This document shows, piece by piece, positions 39,538 through 47,073 of a stretch of 64,000 nucleotides of DNA. The stretch is from Stieleria maiorica (GTDB lineage Bacteria > Planctomycetota > Planctomycetia > Pirellulales > Pirellulaceae). The position numbers were made by a program, and so were the translations under genes. Where the stretch lies: assembly GCF_008035925.1 (NCBI RefSeq), contig NZ_CP036264.1, positions 7,163,641-7,227,640 on the forward strand, given 5' to 3'. The notes beneath the pieces were generated by a model. That model saw only the letters and a list, made by a program, of their open reading frames with translations. It was not told where the DNA came from and did not search any database. Positions within the stretch are counted from its first letter, which is position 1; every line of letters begins with the position of its first letter.

Positions 39538-40785
39538 GTGGAATCCACCGTGCTAGGCGCCCTGATCAATCGCATGTCGTTTCGACGCTCGGTTCTCCGA
39601 GATGGCGATTCGCTGTTGTTGACGAAGACGGAGTTCAATCGTGAGGTAACGCGTGAGCGGATCCGAGCAAGTCGCCGGTCGATCCCGTTTTGTATTGTCA
39701 CGATCAAAGTGGCCGGCGGTCGCAAACTCGCGTCGCGTCGCGGCGACTTGATCCGCATCCTGCACCGCAACATTCGCTTGACCGATCAGAAAGCGGACTT
39801 AGGGAACAATCGGTTCGGCGTGTTGCTGGTCGATACTCCGGAGATGGGCGGACGTGCCGTGCTGGATCGACTTTCCGGTCTCTGCGAAACGCGGAACATC
39901 AACGCCACGTTGTCGCTGCGTGTCCATGACCCCGAAGGTTTTGACCCGGACCAGGATCGCGATCTTCCCACGGGGGCGGACAAGCGACGGAGGGATGACA
40001 AGTCGGAATCCACTTGGTTGCGCGTCGACCACGGGGCAAACGAGTCAACGGCTTTGGCGGTCCAATCACCTTCGCCGGCGGTACGATCGCAAGCGATCAA
40101 GTCGGGATCCGGCGGGGCGATGATGCAAACCGTAGCGGCGGATGCCTTGGTGACCCATGATGATCCGTTGCCCAATCGGTCGCTGGAGCGACGTTTCATC
40201 AAACGTGCTATCGACATCGTCGGCGCATCGGTCGGATTGGTCTTGGTCAGCCCACTGTTGGTGGTCGCCGCGATGGCGGTCAAGCTGACCAGCCCCGGGC
40301 CGGCATTCTTTAAACAGACACGTGAGGGGATGCACGGCAAACCGTTCACGATCTACAAGATGCGGACCATGGTCCTGGACGCCGAGAGTCGACAGTCCGC
40401 CCTCCGCGAAAAAAGTCATCGGGACGGTCCGGCTTTTAAAATCAAGCACGATCCCCGCGTCACGCCGATCGGACATTTCTTGCGGCGGACCTGTATCGAC
40501 GAGTTGCCCCAATTCATCAACGTGCTGCGCGGTGACATGTCGCTGGTCGGACCACGACCGTTGCCGTGGCACGAAAGTCGCGCCTGCAATCATTGGCAAC
40601 GCCGTCGATTGGATGTGCCGCCGGGGATGACGTGCTACTGGCAAGTCAACAAGTCGGCCGCAGAAACGTTCGACGACTGGATGCGGATGGATTTACAGTA
40701 CGTCGACCGCAACGACCTCTGGCGGGATTTGCATCTGATCGCCCGAACCGCATTGGTGCCGTTGACCGGACGCGGTGGTGAGTAA
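39538..40785 (+). CDS. Undecaprenyl-phosphate sugar phosphotransferase with degenerate GGDEF-like N-terminus
   Basis: Initiating transferase that moves a sugar-1-phosphate onto the lipid carrier undecaprenyl phosphate at the cytoplasmic membrane, starting polysaccharide repeat assembly. The C-terminal half (from about 218) is the bacterial sugar transferase domain: membrane helix VGASVGLVLVSPLLVVAAM, then FFKQTREGMHGKPFTIYKMRTM, DELPQFINVLRGDMSLVGPRP and PPGMTCYWQVN. The N-terminal region (about 35-130) has the pattern of a GGDEF domain, with LRNIR-TD (RILHRNIRLTD) and LGNNRFGVLLVDT in the place of the GGDEF loop, so it cannot make c-di-GMP. A low-complexity linker joins the two. Start is a GTG; ATG at 39574 is possible. 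First gene of a three-gene run. Confidence 0.9.
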   Translation: MESTVLGALINRMSFRRSVLRDGDSLLLTKTEFNREVTRERIRASRRSIPFCIVTIKVAGGRKLASRRGDLIRILHRNIRLTDQKADLGNNRFGVLLVDTPEMGGRAVLDRLSGLCETRNINATLSLRVHDPEGFDPDQDRDLPTGADKRRRDDKSESTWLRVDHGANESTALAVQSPSPAVRSQAIKSGSGGAMMQTVAADALVTHDDPLPNRSLERRFIKRAIDIVGASVGLVLVSPLLVVAAMAVKLTSPGPAFFKQTREGMHGKPFTIYKMRTMVLDAESRQSALREKSHRDGPAFKIKHDPRVTPIGHFLRRTCIDELPQFINVLRGDMSLVGPRPLPWHESRACNHWQRRRLDVPPGMTCYWQVNKSAAETFDDWMRMDLQYVDRNDLWRDLHLIARTALVPLTGRGGE

Positions 40786-41791
40786 ACCGAACGTGAGCGC
40801 GACGCTGACCATCGCACACGAAAGCTCAGGTTTGAACATGTCGGTTGAGACCGCGTGTAAGCCACCGGCAAGTCTGTCGGTCGACTTTGACAACAAGTGG
40901 GCCTACCTTCGCGCCGCCGGCCGTCGGGATTGGGAATCGGCATCCAGCTACCTGCCGATTGCGGCCGAGCGAATGGTCGATCTTTTGGGGGAACTGGATC
41001 TGCCGCTGACCGTGTTCGTCGTCGGCCGAGATTTGCGCCGCGATTCGGACGTCCAAGCCATCGAATCGTTTCGGTCGCTCAAGGAGGTCGAGTACGCCAA
41101 CCACTCGATGAATCACCTGCCTTGGATGCACACGATGGAGGATCAGGAGATCTATGATGAGATCTCGTTGACGCACGACGCGATGGTGTCGGCATTGGGA
41201 TTTTATCCGCGTGGGTTTCGCGGCCCGGGGTTTTCATGCCCCGATGAAGTTCTGCGTGTTTTGGCGAAATTGGATTATGCCTACGACGCCTCCATTTTTC
41301 CCACCTCCGTTGCACCGATCGCCCGCGCCGTCTTTCTGGCCCGCACCAAACTTAAGGGCGAACAAAAAGAGCGGGCCAAGAAGCTTTACGGAGGCTTCGC
41401 GGCGATGCGCAATCCGAATCGGCCCTTCCGCCGCCGAATCGATGCCGGCCAGCTCTGGGAAATCCCGGTGACGGTGATGCCGCTGATTCGCACCCCGATC
41501 CATTTCAGCTACTTCACATTTTTGGCCAGCGTCTCAAAACTTGCGGCCCGGACCTACTTGAGCAACGCGTTTCGGCTTTGCCGCTGGACCGGCACGACAC
41601 CCTCGTTGCTGCTGCATCCGCCTGACGTTTTGGGCCGCGAAGACGATGCGGACATGGCCTATTTTCCGGGCATGAAACTGCCACGCGCCGACAAGCTTGA
41701 ACTCGTCCGCTGGGCACTTCGGCTTTACGCCCGAACTTTCCACGTTCAAACCATGATCGATCAGCTAAGGTTGCTTAGGTCAATACGCTGA
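40775..41791 (+). CDS. Polysaccharide deacetylase family protein
   Basis: 338 residues with NodB-homology motifs: LSVDFDN (D37, D39), the metal-binding ANHSMNH, RGFRGPGFSC and the late LLHPPDV. This family removes N- or O-acetyl groups from sugars and probably modifies a lipid-linked or exported polysaccharide. No signal peptide is seen, so it likely acts in the cytoplasm or on nascent chains. Its start overlaps the sugar-transferase gene by 11 bp. The called start is GTG; an ATG at 40838 is an alternative. The stop codon is the first triplet of the family A repeat. Confidence 0.88.
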   Translation: MVSKPNVSATLTIAHESSGLNMSVETACKPPASLSVDFDNKWAYLRAAGRRDWESASSYLPIAAERMVDLLGELDLPLTVFVVGRDLRRDSDVQAIESFRSLKEVEYANHSMNHLPWMHTMEDQEIYDEISLTHDAMVSALGFYPRGFRGPGFSCPDEVLRVLAKLDYAYDASIFPTSVAPIARAVFLARTKLKGEQKERAKKLYGGFAAMRNPNRPFRRRIDAGQLWEIPVTVMPLIRTPIHFSYFTFLASVSKLAARTYLSNAFRLCRWTGTTPSLLLHPPDVLGREDDADMAYFPGMKLPRADKLELVRWALRLYARTFHVQTMIDQLRLLRSIR

Positions 41792-41866
41792 GCCGTAGGC
41801 GCTAGCCTCGGGCCCTACCGCCGTGTAAAAGGCGTATCAAGGCCCGCCGCTAGCGCCGTCGGCTCA
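41789..41866. repeat. Palindromic REP-like element, family A copy 2
   Basis: Arms at 41789-41814 and 41841-41866 match the arms at 38425-38501 with few differences (TGAGCCGTAGGCGCTAGCC onward on the left). The stop codon of the deacetylase gene forms the outermost three bases of the left arm, and the next gene starts eight bases after the right arm. It therefore lies inside the three-gene run. Confidence 0.9.
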
Positions 41867-41874
41867 CCAAGCCC

Positions 41875-42729
41875 GTGCCATTCCTGTCTAACACCCTTTC
41901 TGACGCTCTACCCAAAAACATTGTGATCGATCTGGGAAAACACAACGTGCTTGGCATCGGGGTCGACGCGATCGATTACGAGGCGGCGATCGACAAAGTG
42001 ATCGGTGCCGCAGTTGGGCGGCAGCCGATGTCGGTCACGGCGCTCGCCGTTCACGGTGTAATGACCGGCGTTGGTGATCCGGAGCACCGGTATCGTCTGA
42101 ATCAATTCGATCTGGTTTGCCCCGACGGTCAACCCGTTCGCTGGGCGTTGAATCTGTTGCACGGTTGTGGTTTGACCGATCGCGTGTACGGCCCCGATTT
42201 GACGCTGATGCTTTGCCGCGCCGCCGCACAGCAAGCGGTGGGGGTGTTCCTGTTCGGGTCGACCGACGAGGTGTTGACCCGGTTTGCCGATTCGTTGCAG
42301 GACCAGTTTCCGGCGTTGCAGATCGCCGGTGTGCGTCCGAGCCGATTTCGCACGTTGTCACCTGCAGAGCGCGACGCGTTGGCCGATGAAATCAACTCCA
42401 GCGGTGCCGGGATCTGTTTCGTCGGACTGGGATGTCCCCGACAGGAGGTGTTCGCCTATGAAATGCGATCTCGATTGAACATGCCCTTGATAGCCGTCGG
42501 TGCCGCGTTTGCCTTTCACGCCGGCATGTTGGCCCAGGCGCCGCCTTGGATGCAACGCCATGGACTGGAATGGCTGTTTCGAATGGCACACGAACCGAGA
42601 CGGTTGGCCAAACGCTACCTGACGACCAACCCCGCGTTCGTAACGCGATTGGCCTTTCAAAAACTCGGCTTGATGCATCGGCAACAAGAGCAAGGCCGAC
42701 CGCCGCAACGCGAGCTGTTGTTCGGTTGA
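41875..42729 (+). CDS. WecG/TagA/CpsF family glycosyltransferase (GT26)
   Basis: Cytoplasmic-face glycosyltransferase that adds the second sugar, usually a ManNAc- or ManNAcA-type residue, to a lipid-linked precursor. Family motifs: CPDGQPVRWALN, TDRVYGPDL, GLGCPRQEVF and GLEWLFRMAHEPRRLAKRYL. Length of 284 is somewhat above the usual 240. Starts at a GTG just after the repeat element; Shine-Dalgarno is weak. With the sugar transferase and deacetylase it forms an exopolysaccharide or teichoic-like glycan initiation unit. The product glycan is unknown. Confidence 0.92.
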   Translation: MPFLSNTLSDALPKNIVIDLGKHNVLGIGVDAIDYEAAIDKVIGAAVGRQPMSVTALAVHGVMTGVGDPEHRYRLNQFDLVCPDGQPVRWALNLLHGCGLTDRVYGPDLTLMLCRAAAQQAVGVFLFGSTDEVLTRFADSLQDQFPALQIAGVRPSRFRTLSPAERDALADEINSSGAGICFVGLGCPRQEVFAYEMRSRLNMPLIAVGAAFAFHAGMLAQAPPWMQRHGLEWLFRMAHEPRRLAKRYLTTNPAFVTRLAFQKLGLMHRQQEQGRPPQRELLFG

Positions 42730-42808
42730 TTTCAAGAGAGTTTAGCGGAATCCAAAACGCCAAAATCCGACGAACGAAAACGCGAACAAATCAAACGATT
42801 TTGCGCAG

Positions 42809-42825
42809 CCCAGGCGGTTCCTGGG
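42809..42825. terminator. Possible bidirectional hairpin between convergent genes
   Basis: CCCAGG / CCTGGG stem with a 5-base loop between the end of the GT26 gene (42729, plus) and the end of the ABC permease gene (42840, minus). Only 6 bp, so weak. Confidence 0.35.
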
Positions 42826-42839
42826 AGCGAGACATCCGT

Positions 42840-43646
42840 TTATCCCACGTCGATCCAGCGGCGCAGCAGGGTGCGTGAGACCAGGTGAACCAGCCCGAAC
42901 AGAAACAGTCCCAGCAGCGTTGACGTGAAGACCGCGGCGATCAGGGCATCGGTTTTGACGAAGCCTTGCCAGTGGGTCATCAATGTGCCCAAGCCGTCAT
43001 AATCGGTGCCGTTGCCGACGAAGAACTCGGCGACGATCGCTCCGATCACCGCCAGTCCGCTGCTGGTTTTCGCGCCCAGGATCAGGTAGGGCACCGCGGC
43101 AGGTATTTGAAGCCGTGCCAGCTTTTGGGATCGCCCGGCCCCGTACAGAGCGAACAGGTCAGACCATTGCCGGTCGATCGCCATCAGGCCTGCGGTCACG
43201 CTGTTGACGATCGGGAACAGACAGACGATGACGGTCACGATGACCACCGTGCGAAACTGGTAGCCGCTCCAGATGATCAACAACGGTGCGATCGCGACGA
43301 TGGGAACGGTTTGCAAAAAGATCACGTAAGGAAAGAATGCCAAGCGGACACGCCGCGATTGTGAAAACCCAACGCTGATCATTGATCCCAATCCGATCGC
43401 GGCAAGCAACCCTGCCGCGGCAGCCAATCCGGTCGCGTACAAGGCCTTCAACAATTCGATCCGGTGCTCCATCGCCGCCTTCCAAACCTCGGCCGGTTTG
43501 GGCAGCAACGCCGATGGCATCTTGAACCCCCAAGCGATCAGATGCCACGTCGCCAGGGCGACCAGGGCGACGATGACGGCTGGTCCCCAGTGCCGTGCCG
43601 CATCAGAGGCACGGATTGCCAGTGAGCGTGAATGGGGGCCGCTCAT
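42840..43646 (-). CDS. ABC transporter permease, nitrate/sulfonate/taurine type
   Basis: Inner-membrane permease of 268 residues with about six helices (AVIVALVALATWHLIAWG; FFPYVIFLQTVPIVAIAPLL; VVIVTVIVCLFPIVNSV; AVIGAIVAEFFVG; AAVFTSTLLGLFLFGL). The cytoplasmic EAA loop is YGAGRSQKLARLQIPAAVPY. The start at 43646 overlaps the upstream ATPase gene by 4 bp (ATGA); the longer open frame to 44303 is a shadow. Family members import nitrate, sulfonates, taurine or thiamine precursors. The substrate-binding protein is not encoded here. Confidence 0.9.
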   Translation of the reverse strand: MSGPHSRSLAIRASDAARHWGPAVIVALVALATWHLIAWGFKMPSALLPKPAEVWKAAMEHRIELLKALYATGLAAAAGLLAAIGLGSMISVGFSQSRRVRLAFFPYVIFLQTVPIVAIAPLLIIWSGYQFRTVVIVTVIVCLFPIVNSVTAGLMAIDRQWSDLFALYGAGRSQKLARLQIPAAVPYLILGAKTSSGLAVIGAIVAEFFVGNGTDYDGLGTLMTHWQGFVKTDALIAAVFTSTLLGLFLFGLVHLVSRTLLRRWIDVG

Positions 43647-44455
43647 GACGCACCGCCGCGGTTTCCGGGCTGCGTGGAATCGGCCGCACCGCGAAGCAAG
43701 TCGCTGACGACGCCAAAAAACTCTGCGAACTGCGGTGTTCTCATCATCGCCGGATCGCGTGGCCACGCCAGGGGATTGTCGACCACTGTTTCCAAGACCC
43801 CCTCGCGCATCACGGCGATACGGTGTGAAAGCAGGATCGATTCGCTGATGTTGTGGGTGACCATCACGGCGGTGAATCGTTGTCGCTGCCAAAGCGAAAG
43901 CAGCAGCCGGCCCAAATCGTTGCGCAACATGTCGTCCAACGCGGCAAAGGGTTCGTCCAGCAACAACACGCTGGGATGGGTGACCAGTGCCCGAGCGATC
44001 GACGCCCGCATCTGCATCCCGCCGGACAGTTCGTGTGGCCGTTTGAATTGGGCATCGGCCAGTTGAACCGACGCCAGGGATGCCTGGGCGGCAAGCCGAC
44101 GTTGTTGTCGGGTCCCACGTCCGATCAACTCCATCGGCAGCAGGACGTTTTGCAACGTCGTTGCCCAGGGCAACAGCCCCGGTTGTTGAAAGACGAATCC
44201 GATCTGTCCTTCCCCGGCGATGGCGACCGGTTCGAGTTCGACCGTGCCGCCGGTCATCGTTTGCAGTCCGGCGATCGCACGCAGCAGCGTCGTTTTTCCA
44301 CATCCGCTTGGTCCGATCAATGCGATGATTTCCCCGCTACGCACGTTCAAATCGACGCGATCGACGGCGATCGCTTGCGGGGCGAACTGGACCGTGACGG
44401 CTCGGCAATGAATGGAGGCGGCGGCGGGTCGGTCGTCAGGGGCAAGCTCGTTCAC
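43643..44455 (-). CDS. ABC transporter ATP-binding protein, nitrate/sulfonate/taurine type
   Basis: Cytoplasmic ATPase of 270 residues powering the permease. Walker A GPSGCGKT (48-55), Q-loop FVFQQPG (Q90), signature LSGGM (143-147), Walker B LLLDEPF (D167, E168) and switch H201 (VTHNISES) are all intact. FQQPGLLPW is typical of the SsuB/TauB group. It starts three bases after the L-2-hydroxyglutarate oxidase gene and overlaps the permease gene, so the three form an operon. Confidence 0.94.
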   Translation of the reverse strand: MNELAPDDRPAAASIHCRAVTVQFAPQAIAVDRVDLNVRSGEIIALIGPSGCGKTTLLRAIAGLQTMTGGTVELEPVAIAGEGQIGFVFQQPGLLPWATTLQNVLLPMELIGRGTRQQRRLAAQASLASVQLADAQFKRPHELSGGMQMRASIARALVTHPSVLLLDEPFAALDDMLRNDLGRLLLSLWQRQRFTAVMVTHNISESILLSHRIAVMREGVLETVVDNPLAWPRDPAMMRTPQFAEFFGVVSDLLRGAADSTQPGNRGGAS

Positions 44456-44458
44456 GTT

Positions 44459-45664
44459 TCAACGCTCGACCTGGTCAACGATGGTTTGCGCGATCGCCAA
44501 CGATGCCGTCGCGGCCGGTGACGGCGCGTTTAAAACGTGTACGGCGGCGTCGCTGCGTTGGAATAAAAAGTCGTCGACCAACTGTCCGTCGGGCGCGACC
44601 GCTTGGGCGCGAACTCCGGCACGTCCCCGAACCAGGTCGGATGCCGTCAAACAAGGCATCAGCTTTTGCAGTGCGGCGACGAAGGCCGCTTTGCTGAGCG
44701 AGCGATGCACTTCCCCCAGCCCTGTTTTCCAATGTCGCAGCGCCAGTTTTCGGAAGCCGCCAAAACCGAGTGTCTGTGACAGGTCTTTCCAGCGGAGCGT
44801 TTTCCAATCGTAACCTTCTCGGGCAAGCGCCAGCACGGCGTTGGGCCCACATTCAACACCTCCGCCGATCATCCGCGTGAAGTGCACCCCCAAAAAGGGA
44901 AAGGACGGATCCGGGACGGGATAGATCAGGTTTCGCACCAGGGTCTCGCGGCCGGGTGCCAGTTCGTAGTACTCGCCGCGAAACGGGACGATTCGAATCT
45001 CCGGCGAGACACCGGCCATGGCGGCGATGCGGTCACATTGCAATCCGCCGCAATTGACCATCATGGCCGCTTCAAACACCTGGCCGTCGGCGGCGGTCAG
45101 CCGAATCGAGCGGGGCGTTGCATCGATCGAAACGATGCGGGTCTCGAAAACGATCCGGCCAGCGGATCGGCGGATGCACTCGGCCAGTTTTCGGCACACC
45201 ACGCGAAAGTCCACGATGCCCGTTTCGGGCACGTGCAGGGCGGCGATCCCCGCCGCGTTGGGCTCCAATTCTCTCAGTTGGTCGCTATCAAGACGCTCCA
45301 ACGCGACGTCATTCTCGCGGCCCCGTGCGGCAATCCCTTCCATCGATTGCAGTTCGTCCTGATCGGTCGCGACGATGACTTTTCCACAGCGATCCCAGGG
45401 AATCTGGTGCTCGTCGCAAAAAGCTTCCATCGCCGCTTTGCCGGTGCGACACGTGCTCGCGCGGATCGATCCGGGTTTGTAGTAGATCCCCGAATGCAGA
45501 ACACCGGAATTGTGGCCGCTTTGATGTGCAGCGACGTCGGATTCCGATTCGACGACCAGGACCGAGCAATCCGGAAATCGCTGCAGCAGACGTCGGGCGG
45601 TGGCCAGCCCCACGATCCCGGCGCCGATCACGATGAAGTCGATTGGATCAGCGCTGGAGGACAT
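44459..45664 (-). CDS. lhgO: L-2-hydroxyglutarate oxidase
   Basis: FAD-dependent membrane-associated dehydrogenase that oxidises L-2-hydroxyglutarate to 2-oxoglutarate and passes electrons to quinone. Seen: FAD-binding VIGAGIVGLATARRL near the N-terminus, HNSGVLHSGIYYKPGS, PFRGEYYEL, LIYPVPDPSFPFLGVHFT, GPNAVLA and the C-terminal HVLNAPSPAATASLAI, all LhgO signatures. The start at 45664 gives 401 residues, normal length; the open frame to 45763 reaches into the divergent promoter. First gene of an operon with an ABC ATPase and permease; the functional link is unusual and unexplained. Confidence 0.93.
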   Translation of the reverse strand: MSSSADPIDFIVIGAGIVGLATARRLLQRFPDCSVLVVESESDVAAHQSGHNSGVLHSGIYYKPGSIRASTCRTGKAAMEAFCDEHQIPWDRCGKVIVATDQDELQSMEGIAARGRENDVALERLDSDQLRELEPNAAGIAALHVPETGIVDFRVVCRKLAECIRRSAGRIVFETRIVSIDATPRSIRLTAADGQVFEAAMMVNCGGLQCDRIAAMAGVSPEIRIVPFRGEYYELAPGRETLVRNLIYPVPDPSFPFLGVHFTRMIGGGVECGPNAVLALAREGYDWKTLRWKDLSQTLGFGGFRKLALRHWKTGLGEVHRSLSKAAFVAALQKLMPCLTASDLVRGRAGVRAQAVAPDGQLVDDFLFQRSDAAVHVLNAPSPAATASLAIAQTIVDQVER

Positions 45665-45753
45665 TCGGGGGGCGTTGCGATGGCTGGGAGTGGTCGTCGA
45701 TCGACAGGTCGTGATACTATAGCCTTCGAAAAACCTCTGCTCCAACAGGCCTG

Positions 45754-47073
45754 ATGGCGACACGTCGACCCAAACCGCTGTTTCGTTACCGCATCACGCG
45801 ATTGGGATTCCATGTGCTGTTTGTCGCGTTGTTCGCGATGATCGGCGGGGCACTGCGGGGGTTCAATCTGCTGTTGGTGCTGGCGGGATTGTTGATCAGC
45901 GTGGTGCTGCTGCAGTGGCGCAGCGGACGCCATGCGATTTTGCGAGCCGATCTTCGTCGCCACGGGGGCAGCGGAGTGTTTGCCGGTACGCCGGCGACAA
46001 TGCGCTATGACGTGCGGAATTCCGGCAGATGGAGCCCGTTGTGGTGCTTGCGGATCGAAGACCCGTTGATTGCCGCTGATGCTGGCGACACCCGTGCAGC
46101 GACGGGCCCGCTCGACGAGAAACATCCCGGCGCGGTGATCGCCACGTTGGTCGCTAGTCTGGGGCATGTCCCGCCCGGTCAAACCCGCAGCACGTCGGTC
46201 ATCTGTCGGTTCCACCGCCGCGGCCGCTATCGATTGGGGCCGGTCGTCGTCTCCACGACCTTTCCGTTCGGTTTGATGAATTGCGAACGACTGGGCCCGG
46301 AGACGTCCGAGTCATTGTGGGTTTACCCGCGGTTGCTGACCTTGCGTCGCGGATGGACGGCGATGCTGCCACCACGACGCGGTGGTGACGGTCATCGGTC
46401 CAGCGGCGGAAGCAACGATGACGGCGAGTTCTTTGGGTTGCGGCCCTGGCAATCGGGAGATCACGTCAAGCACATTCACTGGCGGACGACGGCGCGGATC
46501 GGTGCGCCGGCGGTGCGGCAATTTGAACAACGCAACCGGCATCAACTCTGTTTCATCGTCGACGTGGTCGACAACGAAAGCACACGTGGCGGTGAAGAAC
46601 GGGTCCTGGAAGCGGCCGCGACGATGATCAGCGAATTGGCATGCACGACCAGTTCCATGGCACTGTTGGTCGCCGATGCGCACGCCTTGGGTTCATCCAG
46701 TCACTGCGGCGTGTACACGTCGGCCAGGGCGGACGTCACGCCGCTGTTGGAACGTTTGGCGATCGCAAAACCGGTCCGCCTGGATGATTCACGGAACGAT
46801 CCGCTGGCCCGGGCCGTTGCCCAGCAAGCGTCGCAGCTATTCCCCTACGATTTGGTCGTGGTCAGCCAGCGACGATTCAGCGACGTCACGCAACGCCGAT
46901 CCGCCGATCCGGCACGTGAGAAGGCGTTGTCGGTGTGGCGTTATTTCGATCAACGCTCTCGGCTGGCTTGGATCAATGTGGACTCTCCGGCGGTTGCGCG
47001 TTACTTGTCCATCGACGATGGCGGCCACCTCAAGTCCGGCGTGACACGGGAGGCGGCGAATGTCGATGGTTAG
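45754..47073 (+). CDS. DUF58 domain-containing membrane protein
   Basis: 439 residues with two adjacent N-terminal helices (VLFVALFAMIGGALRG and LLLVLAGLLISVVLLQW) and a C-terminal DUF58 domain carrying its signature GLRPWQSGDHVKHIHWRTTARIG. In other bacteria DUF58 proteins sit beside a MoxR ATPase and a transglutaminase-like protein and resemble vWA folds. Here the transglutaminase gene follows with a 14-bp overlap, but no MoxR gene is adjacent. The molecular role is not known. Confidence 0.9.
   Translation: MATRRPKPLFRYRITRLGFHVLFVALFAMIGGALRGFNLLLVLAGLLISVVLLQWRSGRHAILRADLRRHGGSGVFAGTPATMRYDVRNSGRWSPLWCLRIEDPLIAADAGDTRAATGPLDEKHPGAVIATLVASLGHVPPGQTRSTSVICRFHRRGRYRLGPVVVSTTFPFGLMNCERLGPETSESLWVYPRLLTLRRGWTAMLPPRRGGDGHRSSGGSNDDGEFFGLRPWQSGDHVKHIHWRTTARIGAPAVRQFEQRNRHQLCFIVDVVDNESTRGGEERVLEAAATMISELACTTSSMALLVADAHALGSSSHCGVYTSARADVTPLLERLAIAKPVRLDDSRNDPLARAVAQQASQLFPYDLVVVSQRRFSDVTQRRSADPAREKALSVWRYFDQRSRLAWINVDSPAVARYLSIDDGGHLKSGVTREAANVDG

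Noticed and set aside
42840..44303. Full 487-codon frame covering the ABC permease and more
   Set aside because: The upstream part overlaps the ATPase gene and is Arg-rich; the permease begins at 43646 with a 4-bp overlap.
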